DNA of 64,000 bases from Gottschalkia acidurici 9a (GTDB taxonomy: Bacteria > Bacillota > Clostridia > Tissierellales > Gottschalkiaceae), in contig NC_018664.1 in the NCBI RefSeq assembly GCF_000299355.1, positions 3,023,993 through 3,087,992 of the forward strand, in the 5' to 3' direction. How positions within the stretch are numbered: the first letter of the stretch is position 1; every line of letters begins with the position of its first letter. The notes below the pieces were generated by a model, which saw only the letters and a program-made list of their open reading frames with translations, was not told the origin of the DNA and made no database searches. The position numbers and the translations under genes are program-made. Below, in pieces: positions 29,231 to 39,477 of this stretch.

Positions 29231-30908
29231 ATTTTCCAAGCAATTGTTTTATTTTCAGTGATATCTCTAGATTTAATCTATCATTAGGATTTTCTAAATC
29301 CATATTAGTTATTTCCATAATTCTTTGTACTCTGTAAAGAACAGTATTATAGTGAGTGAACAACTCGTCAGACATCTTTTTTAAATTTCCGTTATTGTCA
29401 AAATATGACTGTAGTGTCTTCACAAGTTCAGTAGACTTTTTCTCATCATAGTCTACTAAAGGTTTGATAGTACCATCATAGAATTTTGATAATTCCTCTT
29501 CTAGATGGTCTTGTGATAATATTTTAAATATACCTAAGTTTTCAAAGTTAGTCACTAAGTTTTCTTTTAATATCTTTCCAGTTGATATTGCCTTTATAGA
29601 GTCTATATAACTGTTTGCGAAATTTTCTAAATAACTATTAACTCTTCCTATTCCAACACTCATATCTATGCTTTTGAATCTTTCATCTATAGATTCTATT
29701 TGTTTTGAAAACTCATTTAGTGCACGCTCTATACTTTCATCATCTTTGAATGATAAAAGTATTATTATTAATTCAGTTTTACTTGCTACTACTCCAGTAA
29801 GTTCTAGATCTCTTATACTTCTCTCTATATGGTCATGAACTTTAGAAAGGTAAAGCTCTAGAGAATTAACTACTCCATCTAATTTCGTGAAGTTTTTTTC
29901 TTCAACATTATCTTTTCCTTTAATCTTTATAGTCACACTTAAAAATTTATCATTTCTATTCAAGTTAAAAAAAGATGCGCGTTCAATAGCCTTTTCTTTT
30001 CTTTTACTATCTAGTGATATAAGATCCTCTATGAATTCAGACTTATACCTATTTTCTACTTCTCTTACAGATAATATTTTGAGAACTTCTAATGCTATAG
30101 TAGTAGATGCTATTTCTAGTACTGACAGTGCATACCCTCCTAATGGCTTGTTTACCCCCCAAGCAAATATATGTCCAAAAACACTATCTTTAGCTATTAC
30201 TGGTACTACTATTCTCTTAATATATTTAGAATCTAATAATTCATTACTTTCATCTATCTTTTTCTCACTATACCTGTTAGGATTTTTATAAAAGTTTAAT
30301 ACATTTTCAAAAAGTATATCTTTCTTATCACTTTCAATTAATTCAAATTGAGATATTTCTTTATCCTGAACATCTAATTTAACCAAAACTGGATTTTTTA
30401 TATTATCACCTATGAGATTAGTTATGTCTTTAATATTTTGACCCTTTAGCATTGCATTCATAAACTGTTCATAGATTTTCTCTATCTTTTTAAGTAAATA
30501 TGCCTGTCTATTGAATATTTCGTTAAATATAGGGGTCATTATATCAGATAATGGTGTAGCATAATAAATATCTATAACGGGAAAGTTCAAATTTTCCGCT
30601 AGCTCCAAAACTTCACTCGGCAGAGTTTCTAAGTAAGGGTGTACTTTTATACCGATTCCAGCTAGTCCTTTCTTAGAAGATTCCTTTATTATATTTTTTT
30701 GTTCTTGTAATGTAATTTTTTTAAAGGAGTAACCTGTCATTAATAGCAAATCACCTTCTTCAACCCAACTTATAACATCTGGATCCGCCATAACATTTAC
30801 ACTAGATATAGTATTTTTTATGCCTTTAAATCCCGCTATTATTTTGCAGTTCTTCATACAGTCCATCTTTAATACTTCTTCAATAGTTATGCCGTTTTGT
30901 CTACTCAT
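29229..30908 (-). CDS. pucR: PucR-family transcriptional regulator
   Basis: The start ATG 30908 (MSRQNG) is preferred because GAGAGGAGTG lies just upstream. The protein of 559 residues has the PucR N-terminal domain (~8-130: VMADPDVISWVEEGDLLLMTG), a diverged central GGDEF-like/CdaR region, and a C-terminal PucR helix-turn-helix (~495-555: LKKMSDELFTHYNTVLYRVQRIME). Members activate purine catabolism genes, as in Bacillus where PucR controls the puc genes. Placed in the middle of the purine region, it is the natural candidate regulator of the BMC operon, cyclase, cyclodeaminase and permeases. The effector cannot be read from sequence. Confidence 0.92.
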   Translation of the reverse strand: MSRQNGITIEEVLKMDCMKNCKIIAGFKGIKNTISSVNVMADPDVISWVEEGDLLLMTGYSFKKITLQEQKNIIKESSKKGLAGIGIKVHPYLETLPSEVLELAENLNFPVIDIYYATPLSDIMTPIFNEIFNRQAYLLKKIEKIYEQFMNAMLKGQNIKDITNLIGDNIKNPVLVKLDVQDKEISQFELIESDKKDILFENVLNFYKNPNRYSEKKIDESNELLDSKYIKRIVVPVIAKDSVFGHIFAWGVNKPLGGYALSVLEIASTTIALEVLKILSVREVENRYKSEFIEDLISLDSKRKEKAIERASFFNLNRNDKFLSVTIKIKGKDNVEEKNFTKLDGVVNSLELYLSKVHDHIERSIRDLELTGVVASKTELIIILLSFKDDESIERALNEFSKQIESIDERFKSIDMSVGIGRVNSYLENFANSYIDSIKAISTGKILKENLVTNFENLGIFKILSQDHLEEELSKFYDGTIKPLVDYDEKKSTELVKTLQSYFDNNGNLKKMSDELFTHYNTVLYRVQRIMEITNMDLENPNDRLNLEISLKIKQLLGK

Positions 30909-30993
30909 TCCATCACTCCTCTCAGGTATTTTACATACTATATTTATATTATATAGAAAAACATATAAGATTATATACCTTTCCATATAATAT

Positions 30994-31024
30994 AAAAAGA
31001 GGGAATTAAAAATCCCCTCTTTGA
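30994..31024 (-). terminator. Terminator after the cyclodeaminase gene
   Basis: Minus strand AAAGAGGGGA pairs with TCCCTCTTT and is followed by TTTAT. It lies 14 bp beyond the stop codon. Confidence 0.85.
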
Positions 31025-31038
31025 AATATATTAATAAA

Positions 31039-31680
31039 TTATGCTAATTTACTGAAAACGTCTTTTTCGTGTACTTCTCTTAAAGCTTTAGCTTCTTTTA
31101 CTAATTCATCACATGTTTTTCTCATTTCGTCGTTGAAAGCTTGATCACTGATGCTTCCTAAGTTTATTAATACGTTATAAACAGCACCTTGTACTCCTGC
31201 TGTTCCTATTAATGATGCAACTCCTGCGTCAGTTATAGCATTTTGGTTTCCGTATTTTAAGAATGAATCTATAAGTTTTACTGATTCTAATGCTTTTTGA
31301 GCTGCTTCTAGAGGTACTCTAACAGCACCTTTCATAGCATCTTCCATAGCTTGTTTTCTAGCAGCTTTTTCTTCATCAGTTTCTTTTGGTAATTTTAAAG
31401 CTTCCATGTAGTCGTTGAAAGCGTTAGTATCTTCGTCAACTATTTCCATTAATCTTTTTCTTAATTCAATAGCTTTTTTAGTTCCCTCTTCTATTTCTGT
31501 CTTTTGGCTATCTTCTAAAGCATCAAATGCTTTTCTTCCTATAGATAATCCTCCAACCATTGCAGTTAGAGCAGATCCTAATCCTGCTGCTAAAGCTGAT
31601 ACACTTCCACCACCTGGAGCTGGAGCGTCACTTTCTACTACTTCAACGAAATCATTAACTGTTCTTTCTACTAATAACAT
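31039..31680 (-). CDS. fchA: Formiminotetrahydrofolate cyclodeaminase / methenyl-THF cyclohydrolase (FTCD_C family)
   Basis: The 213-residue all-helical protein has the FTCD cyclodeaminase signature APAPGGGSVSALAAGLGSAL at ~19-38 and the conserved DEDTNAFNDYMEALKLPKET block. It converts 5-formimino-THF to 5,10-methenyl-THF and ammonia, or acts as a methenyl-THF cyclohydrolase; both uses are known in clostridia. In purine fermentation the formimino group of formiminoglycine passes through exactly this step. The matching formiminotransferase is not in the window. The gene is monocistronic, with its own terminator, between pucR and the permeases. Confidence 0.92.
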   Translation of the reverse strand: MLLVERTVNDFVEVVESDAPAPGGGSVSALAAGLGSALTAMVGGLSIGRKAFDALEDSQKTEIEEGTKKAIELRKRLMEIVDEDTNAFNDYMEALKLPKETDEEKAARKQAMEDAMKGAVRVPLEAAQKALESVKLIDSFLKYGNQNAITDAGVASLIGTAGVQGAVYNVLINLGSISDQAFNDEMRKTCDELVKEAKALREVHEKDVFSKLA

Positions 31681-32127
31681 TCTGTTTCCTCCTTATATAT
31701 GTATAATTATTTGTTTATGCTTGTTTATATAGTTACATTTTAATATGTTTTATAGACTATGTCAAGTAAGTCAGTTGTCTATAAATCCTAATAATTTCAG
31801 TACTATATTATTTATAATACTCAGATAAAATCTGTTATTGGTTATATTGTTGGGTATAACTAAATATATAATAAGTATAAATATTTGTCATTTATAAAAG
31901 AACTGTACCATAATTTGTATAGTAGTTTTTTAGCATAAAAAGCATTGACAGGAATAAAGTATATAGTATACAATTTACCTAGGATAACGTTTTCCAATTA
32001 ATATTTCATATTATTTGCTCAATTAAATTAAGAAGCCTTAAATATTTCTATCAATTTAAATTTGTTTTTAAATACGAGATATAAATTTTCGTATTTAAGT
32101 AATAATATTATTAAGGAGGTAGATTCT
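31681..32127. promoter_or_regulatory. Divergent promoter region of cyclodeaminase and permease 1
   Basis: About 450 bp without a gene. A plus-strand promoter is visible: TTGACA (31945-31950), 16-bp spacer, TATACA (31967-31972). The -10 overlaps the 12-mer TATAGTATACAA (31962-31973), which recurs inverted before permease 2. Confidence 0.6.
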
Positions 32128-33477
32128 ATGAAAGAATGTCAAAATTTACAGGGTAATTCTTCAGAGCTTATTTGTAGGCTTGATGAAAAGCCACCTTTAG
32201 GTATGTCTATTTTATTAGCTTTTCAGCATATTGTAACTGCATTCGGTGGTATAGTTGCAGTTCCCTTAGTAGTATCAAGTGCGTTAGGTCTTCCTGTTGA
32301 AGGTGTTGCATTTATGGTTAGTGCTACTATATTCGTATCTGGTATAACTACTTTTATTCAGGCAAAAAAAATTGGTCCTGTTGGTAGTGGTTTGCCTTGC
32401 GTTATGGGAACTGACTTTACTTTTGTTGCTCCATCATTAGTTGTAGGAGTAAATATGGGATTGGGACTTCCTGGTATATTTGGTGCAACTATATTGGGAT
32501 CATTTAGTGAAATGATACTAAGTAGATTTATTAAACCACTAATGAGGTTTTTTCCTCCTATAGTAACTGGTACAGTTGTTACCCTTATAGGGACTACTTT
32601 ACTTCCTGTAGCTATGGACTGGGCTGCTGGTGGTGCTCACTTAGCTGGAACACCTGAATATGGTAGTCTAAGAAACGTGATTATATCAGTTACTGTACTA
32701 TTAATCATAGTTTTCTTAAATAGATATGGAAAAGGTATTCTGGGAAGTGCTTCAGTTTTAATAGGTATAGTTATTGGATATTTAATATGTTTGCCTTTAA
32801 ATATGCTTGATTTACAAGCTGTTGCTGATGCTCGTTGGTTCTCACTTCCTCAGATATTTAAATACGGGGTAGAATTTAATATAGCAGCATTGATTGCATT
32901 CATACCTGCATACTTAGTTACTACTATAGAAACTGTAGGGGTTTTAATTGCTGTAGGTGAAGCCTGTGAGTCAGAATCATCTAATAAGCAAGTTGCTGAT
33001 GGAGTGTTAGCCGATGGAGTTGGTAGCTTTATAGCCGGTTTCTTTGGAGCTGGTCCTAATACATCCTTTAGTCAAAACGTTGGACTTATTCCACTGACTA
33101 GAGTTGCCAGCAGACATGTGGTTATAGTAGCTGGTATTATACTAGCTATACTCGGTATTTTCCCTAAACTTGCCACTCTTATAGCTATAATGCCTAATCC
33201 TGTACTTGGTGGGGCTGGAATAGTTATGTTTGGTGTAGTAGCTGCTTCAGGTATTAAAACATTAGGTAATATAAGATTAAATAATCGTAATCTTATTATA
33301 ATAGCTGTATCACTAGGAATCGGTCTTGGTATTACTTTCAGACCTGACTATTTCGCTCAACTACCGGGAATATTAAAAACTATATTCTCATCTGGTATTA
33401 GTGCTGGTACTGTAGTTGCTCTTCTTTTAAATATACTTTTAAAAGAAGAAAAGACTGATAAGCCTAACTTGGTGTAA
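32128..33477 (+). CDS. NCS2-family uric acid/xanthine-type permease, copy 1
   Basis: The 449-residue integral membrane transporter has about 14 hydrophobic segments. The start is ATG 32128 after TTAAGGAGGT; the frame is open upstream but without a binding site. The QH motif (LLAFQHIVTAFGG, ~28-40) and the family signature GPNTSFSQNVGLIPLTRVASR (20 central residues diagnostic) place it in the nucleobase/ascorbate transporter family, and the FSQNVG form fits xanthine or uric acid carriers better than uracil carriers. It is probably a proton symporter for the purine substrate. A terminator follows. Copy 2 downstream is nearly identical. Confidence 0.9.
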   Translation: MKECQNLQGNSSELICRLDEKPPLGMSILLAFQHIVTAFGGIVAVPLVVSSALGLPVEGVAFMVSATIFVSGITTFIQAKKIGPVGSGLPCVMGTDFTFVAPSLVVGVNMGLGLPGIFGATILGSFSEMILSRFIKPLMRFFPPIVTGTVVTLIGTTLLPVAMDWAAGGAHLAGTPEYGSLRNVIISVTVLLIIVFLNRYGKGILGSASVLIGIVIGYLICLPLNMLDLQAVADARWFSLPQIFKYGVEFNIAALIAFIPAYLVTTIETVGVLIAVGEACESESSNKQVADGVLADGVGSFIAGFFGAGPNTSFSQNVGLIPLTRVASRHVVIVAGIILAILGIFPKLATLIAIMPNPVLGGAGIVMFGVVAASGIKTLGNIRLNNRNLIIIAVSLGIGLGITFRPDYFAQLPGILKTIFSSGISAGTVVALLLNILLKEEKTDKPNLV

Positions 33478-33556
33478 AAGAAGTCAATTTTTCACGAGAC
33501 ATATGATATTGTTTGCATCTTTATCTTTATTCAAGGTTTAATAAGTTTTAGTCTAA

Positions 33557-33592
33557 TAAAAATACCACCAGTTTATCTGGTGGTATTTTTAT
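33557..33592 (+). terminator. Terminator after permease 1
   Basis: AAAATACCACCAG and CTGGTGGTATTTTT form the stem. The same hairpin sequence follows permease 2, showing that it was copied with the gene. Confidence 0.9.
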
Positions 33593-34113
33593 ATCTCTAT
33601 AATAACATTTTTACTAGCATTGAATTTGAAGGTACGTTTCTGCTTTACTAATCTCACTAAAGCTTTTTGGTGATTTAAAATAAATTTTGATATTTTTCTT
33701 AAACTATATCGCATCAGATATTCAAAAGGTAGCTTTTGTCTATTTTGAATTTTTATCATTAATAGAACTATCAAAAATGTTCTATATTTAAGCTTACCAT
33801 CTTCAAAGTAACATTTTGAAGTTTTTTCTTTACTTCTATAAATCAAAGTCACTTATAACTTACATATCATAAAATTAGTATCTTCCATTTCTAAGGTATC
33901 CTTTTGTATACTATATGACAAAAAAGTGCCTAATTGCCGAAAAGATATTTAATAGATATTATTACAGTATAGGGTAGTTATACTGTAATTTATCACATTT
34001 CTCGCTATAATGTTACAGTGAGAGAAATGTTGATAGTAATGAAGTGCATGTTATACAATAAGATCTTAATATGTCGCATAATATTACGTATTTATTTTAA
34101 GGAGGTCGTTTAT
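33593..34113. promoter_or_regulatory. Spacer and promoter region of permease 2
   Basis: Starts with a segment homologous to the DNA after permease 2 (part of the duplicated unit). Features: TTGTATACTATA at 33904-33915 (the permease-1 motif, inverted); a promoter TTGCCG (33934-33939), 17 bp, TATTAT (33957-33962); then a perfect 11-bp inverted repeat ATTACAGTATA/TATACTGTAAT (33961-33989) where a repressor or activator could bind. A second pair ACATTTCTC/GAGAAATGT follows. A minus-strand open frame of 87 codons here is not supported. Confidence 0.55.
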
Positions 34114-35463
34114 ATGAAAGAATGTCAAGATTCACAAGCTAATTCATCAGAACTTATATGTAAACTCGATGAAAAGCCGCCTTTAGGTATGTCTATTTTA
34201 TTAGCCTTTCAGCATATCGTTACTGCATTCGGTGGTATAGTTGCAGTTCCTTTAGTAGTATCAAGTGCGTTAGGTCTTCCTGTTGAAGGTGTTGCATTTA
34301 TGGTTAGTGCTACTATATTTGTATCAGGTATAACTACTTTTATTCAAGCAAAAAAGATTGGTCCTATTGGTAGTGGTCTGCCTTGCATCATGGGAACTGA
34401 CTTTACTTTTGTTGCTCCATCATTAGTTGTAGGAGTAAATATGGGATTGGGGCTTCCTGGTATATTTGGTGCAACTATACTAGGATCATTTAGTGAAATG
34501 ATACTAAGTAGATTTATTAAACCACTAATGAGGTTTTTCCCTCCTATAGTAACCGGTACAGTTGTTACCCTTATAGGAACTACTTTACTTCCTGTTGCTA
34601 TGGACTGGGCTGCTGGAGGATCTCATCTAGCTGGAACACCAGAGTATGGTAGTTTAAGAAATGTACTTATATCAGTTACTGTACTATTAATCATAGTTTT
34701 CTTAAATAGATATGGAAAAGGTATTGTAGGAAGTGCTTCAGTTTTAATAGGTATAGTTATTGGATATTTAATATGTTTGCCTTTAAATATGCTTGATTTA
34801 CAAGCTGTTGCTGATGCTCGTTGGTTCTCACTTCCTCAGATATTTAAATACGGGGTAGAATTTAATATAGCAGCATTGATTGCATTCATACCTGCATACT
34901 TAGTTACTACTATAGAAACTGTAGGGGTTTTAATTGCTGTAGGTGAATCCTGTGAATCAGAGTCATCTAATAAGCAAGTTGCTGATGGAGTGTTAGCTGA
35001 CGGAGTTGGTAGCTTTATAGCTGGATTCTTTGGAGCTGGTCCTAATACATCATTTAGCCAAAACGTTGGGCTTATTCCACTGACTAGAGTTGCCAGCAGA
35101 CATGTAGTTATAATTGCTGGTATTATATTAGCCATACTTGGTATCTTTCCTAAACTTGCTACCCTTATAGCTATAATGCCTAATCCTGTACTAGGTGGAG
35201 CAGGAATAGTTATGTTTGGTATAGTTGCAGCTTCAGGTATTAAAACATTAGGTAATGTAAGATTAAATAATCGTAATCTTATTATAATAGCTGTATCACT
35301 AGGAATCGGTCTTGGTATTACTTTCAGACCTGACTATTTCGCTCAACTACCGGAAATATTAAAAACTATATTCTCATCTGGTATTAGTGCTGGTACTGTA
35401 GTTGCTCTTCTTTTAAATATACTTTTAAAGGAAGAAAAAACTGATAAACCTAGCTTAGTGTAA
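34114..35463 (+). CDS. NCS2-family uric acid/xanthine-type permease, copy 2
   Basis: The 449-residue protein differs from copy 1 by only a small number of residues, most of them conservative (for example V/I and A/S exchanges). The start is ATG 34114 after TTAAGGAGGTCG; the open frame upstream has no binding site. It has the same QH and SFSQNVG motifs. Long stretches of DNA in the middle of the two genes are identical, including silent positions, which indicates a recent duplication or gene conversion. Each copy has its own promoter region and terminator, so the two may answer to different signals or simply raise uptake capacity. Confidence 0.9.
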   Translation: MKECQDSQANSSELICKLDEKPPLGMSILLAFQHIVTAFGGIVAVPLVVSSALGLPVEGVAFMVSATIFVSGITTFIQAKKIGPIGSGLPCIMGTDFTFVAPSLVVGVNMGLGLPGIFGATILGSFSEMILSRFIKPLMRFFPPIVTGTVVTLIGTTLLPVAMDWAAGGSHLAGTPEYGSLRNVLISVTVLLIIVFLNRYGKGIVGSASVLIGIVIGYLICLPLNMLDLQAVADARWFSLPQIFKYGVEFNIAALIAFIPAYLVTTIETVGVLIAVGESCESESSNKQVADGVLADGVGSFIAGFFGAGPNTSFSQNVGLIPLTRVASRHVVIIAGIILAILGIFPKLATLIAIMPNPVLGGAGIVMFGIVAASGIKTLGNVRLNNRNLIIIAVSLGIGLGITFRPDYFAQLPEILKTIFSSGISAGTVVALLLNILLKEEKTDKPSLV

Positions 35464-35960
35464 AATAAATCCCCTTTCTTTACGAGCTATATAATATTGT
35501 TTGAATACTTTATTTTATTCAAAGTTAAATAAATTTTTAGGATAAAAAATACCACCAGACTATCTGGTGGTATTTTTTATAGCCTTATAAAGACATTGTT
35601 ACAAGCATTGCATCTGAAGATGAATTTTTACTTTACTAATCACAGTAAAAGCTTTTTAGTATCTTAAAGAAGTTTTGATATTTACCTAAAGTTATATATC
35701 ATCCTATATTGGATAAGAATAAATAAAGTAAAGAATATCCTGAAAAGTAAAAGTTGATTATTAATGATATATTGTATACAAAAAGGGTATAAAGTAAATG
35801 CAAATAATTATAAATAGAATTAAACTAGAAGGTAGATTGCACATCTTAAATAATAGCATGATCTTTTATATCTTGTGACTTACTATAGTAGTATAATATC
35901 TTGAAATATATTGATATAACTTTAATATGAATGAAAAATATTTAAGAAAGGTAGTTTTAT
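35464..35960. promoter_or_regulatory. Spacer between permease 2 and the FNT gene
   Basis: Contains the permease 2 terminator (35544-35579), then about 120 bp similar to the DNA after permease 1, then AT-rich DNA with the 10-bp palindrome TTGTATACAA at 35772-35781. That palindrome matches the element found before both permeases, suggesting common control of transporter genes. Confidence 0.5.
35544..35579 (+). terminator. Terminator after permease 2
   Basis: AAAAATACCACCAG and CTGGTGGTATTTTTT form the stem, a near copy of the hairpin after permease 1. Confidence 0.9.
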
Positions 35961-36803
35961 ATGTTTGATAAAACATCTAGTAGCACATCTACATCATTTA
36001 GACGTGGAAATAAAAGTATCTACGGGGAAACTGTTGACAAGGTATCTACAGCTGCAAAGATAAAAAGTAGAAAGATAAACTATAGCAAAGGAAGATTTGT
36101 AGCTTTATCAATGTTTGGAGGAGTTTTTGTAGGATTTGGAGTTATGTTGGCTAGTGCTATAGGAGGATATCTAGATAGAGTAAATCCTAGTTTGGGTATA
36201 ATTGGAGCAGGTCTTGTATTTGGAGTAGGTCTAAGTTTTGTTTTCATGGCAGGAGGTGAGTTATCTACATCAAATAGCTTAATAGTAACAATAGGTTTCT
36301 TAGATAAAAGAATTACTTTAAAGGATTCGTTAAGAATATTTGTATATAGTTTTATAGGAAACTTTGCAGGATCATTAATTTTTGCCATACTTTTAGCTAC
36401 ATCTGGAATTATAAAAGGGCCAGTCGCAGAACAGGTATTAAAAGTTTCTTCAGTTAAAATGACAACACCTTTCCTTCAACTGATTATGAGAGGAATTATT
36501 TGTAATATAATTATATGTTCTACAGCATGGTCTATAAATAGGATAAGTGATAATATTTCTAGAATCGTAATGGGATTTTGGTGTTCATTTGCATTCGTTG
36601 CATCAGGTCTTGAAAACAGTGTGGCTAATATGACATTACTACCAACAGCTTTAATGGTAATACGAGATGTCGACATAAGTATTCAAGGACTAGTGCGTAA
36701 TATATTATATTCAACTATAGGAAATTTTATAGGTGGATCAATATTTGTGGGACTTCCTTACTGGTATATAGCAAGTAGAAAAAATATTTATAACAAAAAC
36801 TAA
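35961..36803 (+). CDS. Formate/nitrite transporter (FNT) family channel
   Basis: The 280-residue membrane protein has six hydrophobic segments after a ~45-residue hydrophilic N-terminus. FNT hallmarks are GGELSTSNSL (compare GAELFTSS in FocA), RGIICNIIICSTAW, and ASGLENSVANM in the fifth helix region. In FocA the last block reads FEHSIANM: the central pore histidine is Asn here. FNT channels move formate, nitrite, lactate or hydrosulfide with proton coupling. Next to the purine genes, formate export or import is the likely role. The His-to-Asn change could alter proton coupling or selectivity. Confidence 0.88.
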   Translation: MFDKTSSSTSTSFRRGNKSIYGETVDKVSTAAKIKSRKINYSKGRFVALSMFGGVFVGFGVMLASAIGGYLDRVNPSLGIIGAGLVFGVGLSFVFMAGGELSTSNSLIVTIGFLDKRITLKDSLRIFVYSFIGNFAGSLIFAILLATSGIIKGPVAEQVLKVSSVKMTTPFLQLIMRGIICNIIICSTAWSINRISDNISRIVMGFWCSFAFVASGLENSVANMTLLPTALMVIRDVDISIQGLVRNILYSTIGNFIGGSIFVGLPYWYIASRKNIYNKN

Positions 36804-36894
36804 ATTATTACATTATACTAGTAAAGTTTACTAATACAAAAAACTCTAGCAATTATGTTAACCTATCATTGGTATGAGAATAGCATATACTAGG

Positions 36895-37284
36895 GTTGTT
36901 CAAGTATTCAGAAAGTTTAAGGAATTTTTTTGGTAACTTATGTAGTCATTGATTACCTGTACCATGGAGTTATTCCAAAATATACTAGGTCTCGTAAAAA
37001 TGTCATTATTCAATTTTATCTGATAGTGAAATTATAACAACTATCACTAGTATTGTAAGTTTGATATATCCCTACTTCATAAAGTCTTCAAAGATATATC
37101 CGTGTATGGTAAATGTCCATCTAAGAAAGAAACTTATTTTAATTCTAAAGTTTATGTGTTTTCAACTTTAGACGGATATATTAAGCTAAATAAAGTTAAG
37201 GTAAAGTCTCTATGCAGCTTAATAACAACATTGAGAACTAAAATTTTAGGTCATAATTTTGCTACTTTATTAACAAATATTTAA
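36895..37284 (+). pseudogene. IS982-family transposase remnant
   Basis: Fragments in different frames match an IS982-type transposase in order: an N-terminal VFRKFKEFFGNL-like piece, then LSDSEIITTITSIVSLI (about 37018-37068), then, after a gap with the central part missing, VYGKCPSKKETYFNSKVY and the C-terminal LRTKILGHNFATLL ending at 37284. Stops and frame changes show it is dead. It fills most of the space between the FNT gene and the chemoreceptor and is evidence of past insertion in this region. No clear terminal inverted repeats were found. Confidence 0.75.
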
Positions 37285-37467
37285 ATAAGAGTATCAATCT
37301 AGTAAATAGCATATATATGTATATGGGTTCCAAATTCTTAAGAATAGTCCAACTTTATGTATGACTATATTTTTCTTATAGATAATTAATTTTAACTATT
37401 GCAACAGCTTAATTTATCTTATGACTACTTTTTTATAGTTTCTAAAAAATATTTGAGGAGGGTCTAT

Positions 37468-39471
37468 ATGAAGTTCCGCTCGAAAATAGTTATACCTATA
37501 TCTATCTTATTTTTATTATGTACATCTATTTTAGGTTCTATCACTTATTTAAAATCAGCTTCCGCTCTTGAAAATCAAATTATAGAACAATCCAAAACTG
37601 AACTAAATACAATACAATCTATAATGGATAATCAAAGTGATGTGGTTAATATAGTTAAACAAGAAATATCAAAATCATATTTACCTGTAGCTAATAGTGT
37701 GGCACAACTAATAAGTAAAGATAGTAACTTATTAACTACTGAGAATATGATTAAGTTAACTAAAGACTTAGGAATCGATGAAATACATGTTATAGATGAT
37801 AATGGCATTGTAAGATACGGTAGTGTTCCGTCGAGCTATAATTTCGATTTTAGTACTACAGAACAAACCAAACCATTTTTAGATATTATAAATGATAAAG
37901 TAAGTTTCTTAATACAAGATCCCCAGTCTCGAGGTGAAGATGGTGCTTTGTTTCAATACATAGGTGTAAAAAGATTAGATTCACCAGGAATAGTTCAATT
38001 AGGAATTACTACTAACACACTTCAAAAATTGAATTCTACGCTAAATATAGCTCATTCTATAGAAAATATAAATGTAGGAGAAGGAAGCTCTATTTATATG
38101 ATAGACAAAAAAGGAAATATAGTTACTCATACAGATAAAGAAGTTAAGAGCTCTGATTACAGTAATGAAGAGTTTTTAAAACAAATGCTGGAAAAGAAAA
38201 ATGGACAAATAAAATATAACTATAATGGTGTAAAAAACATAGCTATATATAAAAGTATTGATGATAATATACTAGTTTTTGCTCAATCCCTAACAGACCT
38301 TAATAGTTTGCAAAACTCTATACTTACTAACTTTATCATCATTATGATCATATGTTTAATTATCTCGGCAATTGTTGTTCATCTCATTATAACTAACTTT
38401 GCATTGAATCCTATAAATGAAGTTATGTACTCCATGCACAGGTTAGAAATGGGTGATCTTAACGTCGAGATATCTATCAATTCTGAAGACGAATTTGGAC
38501 TTTTAGCTAGAACGTTCAATAATATGACCTCCAATATAAAAAATCTAGTTTCTCAAATAAATGTATTATCCACCAATCTCCAAAATTCTTTTGAAAACAT
38601 GAATAACAATGCTAAGGGCATAGAGTATTCTAGTGAAGAGGTTGCTAAAACTATACAAGAAATAGCTATAGGCGCCAATCAGCAAGCCGAAGATAGTAAT
38701 AACGCTTTAAACTTAACTAATCTCCTTTCTCATCAAGTTGAAAACATGACCAACAACTTAGATATTGTAATGGAAAGCACGCAGAATATGAAAGAAAAAA
38801 ATGTGGTTGGGAGAAATGCGTTAATAGAACTTAAGGAGAAGCTAGAAGAAAATATATCTTCTACTATAAATGTATCTGACAGTATTTCCAGTCTTTCTGA
38901 AAAATCTAATTTAATAGAATCTATTATAGAGTCAATAAAAAATATATCTAATCAAATAAATTTACTTGCTTTAAATGCAGCCATAGAAGCTGCTAGAGCT
39001 GGTGAACATGGACGAGGATTTAATGTAGTAGCTGAAGAAGTAAAAAAACTAGCAGAAGAGTCAAATAAGTCTACCGAGGAAATTCAAAATATTATAGATG
39101 AAATTCAACAAGTTATTGAAGCAACTAATATAAATATGAATATATCTAAAGATACTGTTAGCAATGCCAACTTATCATTGGATAAAACAAATGAAGTTTT
39201 TAATGACTTAGGATTATCTGTTGAAAATGTTATCCAGCAAGTTGATATTTTAGGTCAAGAAGTTATTAATGTTAATAGTGCTAAAAAAAATGTTCTTTCT
39301 TCCATAGAAAATATATCATCATTAACTGAAGAGTCTGCTGCTTCTATACAAGAGATAAGCGCTTCTACCGAAGAACAAACTGCATCTATACAAGAAGTAG
39401 CAGTAAATATAGATCATCTAAATAAAATATCCTACGAATTAGATAACTTAGTAAAAACATTTAAATTTTAA
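37468..39471 (+). CDS. Methyl-accepting chemotaxis protein
   Basis: The start ATG 37468 follows GAGGAGGG; the frame is open further upstream without a binding site. The 667-residue receptor has an N-terminal transmembrane helix (~10-30), an extracellular Cache-type sensor domain (~35-270), a second transmembrane helix (~282-305), a HAMP domain (~306-360) and a cytoplasmic signalling domain whose hairpin tip reads [22 protein letters not shown]. There is no C-terminal CheR-binding pentapeptide. Its position beside the purine transport genes hints at sensing purines or products, but the ligand is not predictable. Confidence 0.93.
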   Translation: MKFRSKIVIPISILFLLCTSILGSITYLKSASALENQIIEQSKTELNTIQSIMDNQSDVVNIVKQEISKSYLPVANSVAQLISKDSNLLTTENMIKLTKDLGIDEIHVIDDNGIVRYGSVPSSYNFDFSTTEQTKPFLDIINDKVSFLIQDPQSRGEDGALFQYIGVKRLDSPGIVQLGITTNTLQKLNSTLNIAHSIENINVGEGSSIYMIDKKGNIVTHTDKEVKSSDYSNEEFLKQMLEKKNGQIKYNYNGVKNIAIYKSIDDNILVFAQSLTDLNSLQNSILTNFIIIMIICLIISAIVVHLIITNFALNPINEVMYSMHRLEMGDLNVEISINSEDEFGLLARTFNNMTSNIKNLVSQINVLSTNLQNSFENMNNNAKGIEYSSEEVAKTIQEIAIGANQQAEDSNNALNLTNLLSHQVENMTNNLDIVMESTQNMKEKNVVGRNALIELKEKLEENISSTINVSDSISSLSEKSNLIESIIESIKNISNQINLLALNAAIEAARAGEHGRGFNVVAEEVKKLAEESNKSTEEIQNIIDEIQQVIEATNINMNISKDTVSNANLSLDKTNEVFNDLGLSVENVIQQVDILGQEVINVNSAKKNVLSSIENISSLTEESAASIQEISASTEEQTASIQEVAVNIDHLNKISYELDNLVKTFKF

Positions 39472-39477
39472 GTAAAT

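Noticed and set aside
33589-33852. 87-codon minus-strand frame between the two permeases
   Set aside because: It overlaps the terminator flank of permease 1, has no convincing ribosome binding site, and the homologous segment after permease 2 does not keep the frame.
37102-37284. Small 60-codon gene
   Set aside because: It is the C-terminal scrap of the IS982-type transposase, without start signals of its own; recorded as part of the pseudogene.
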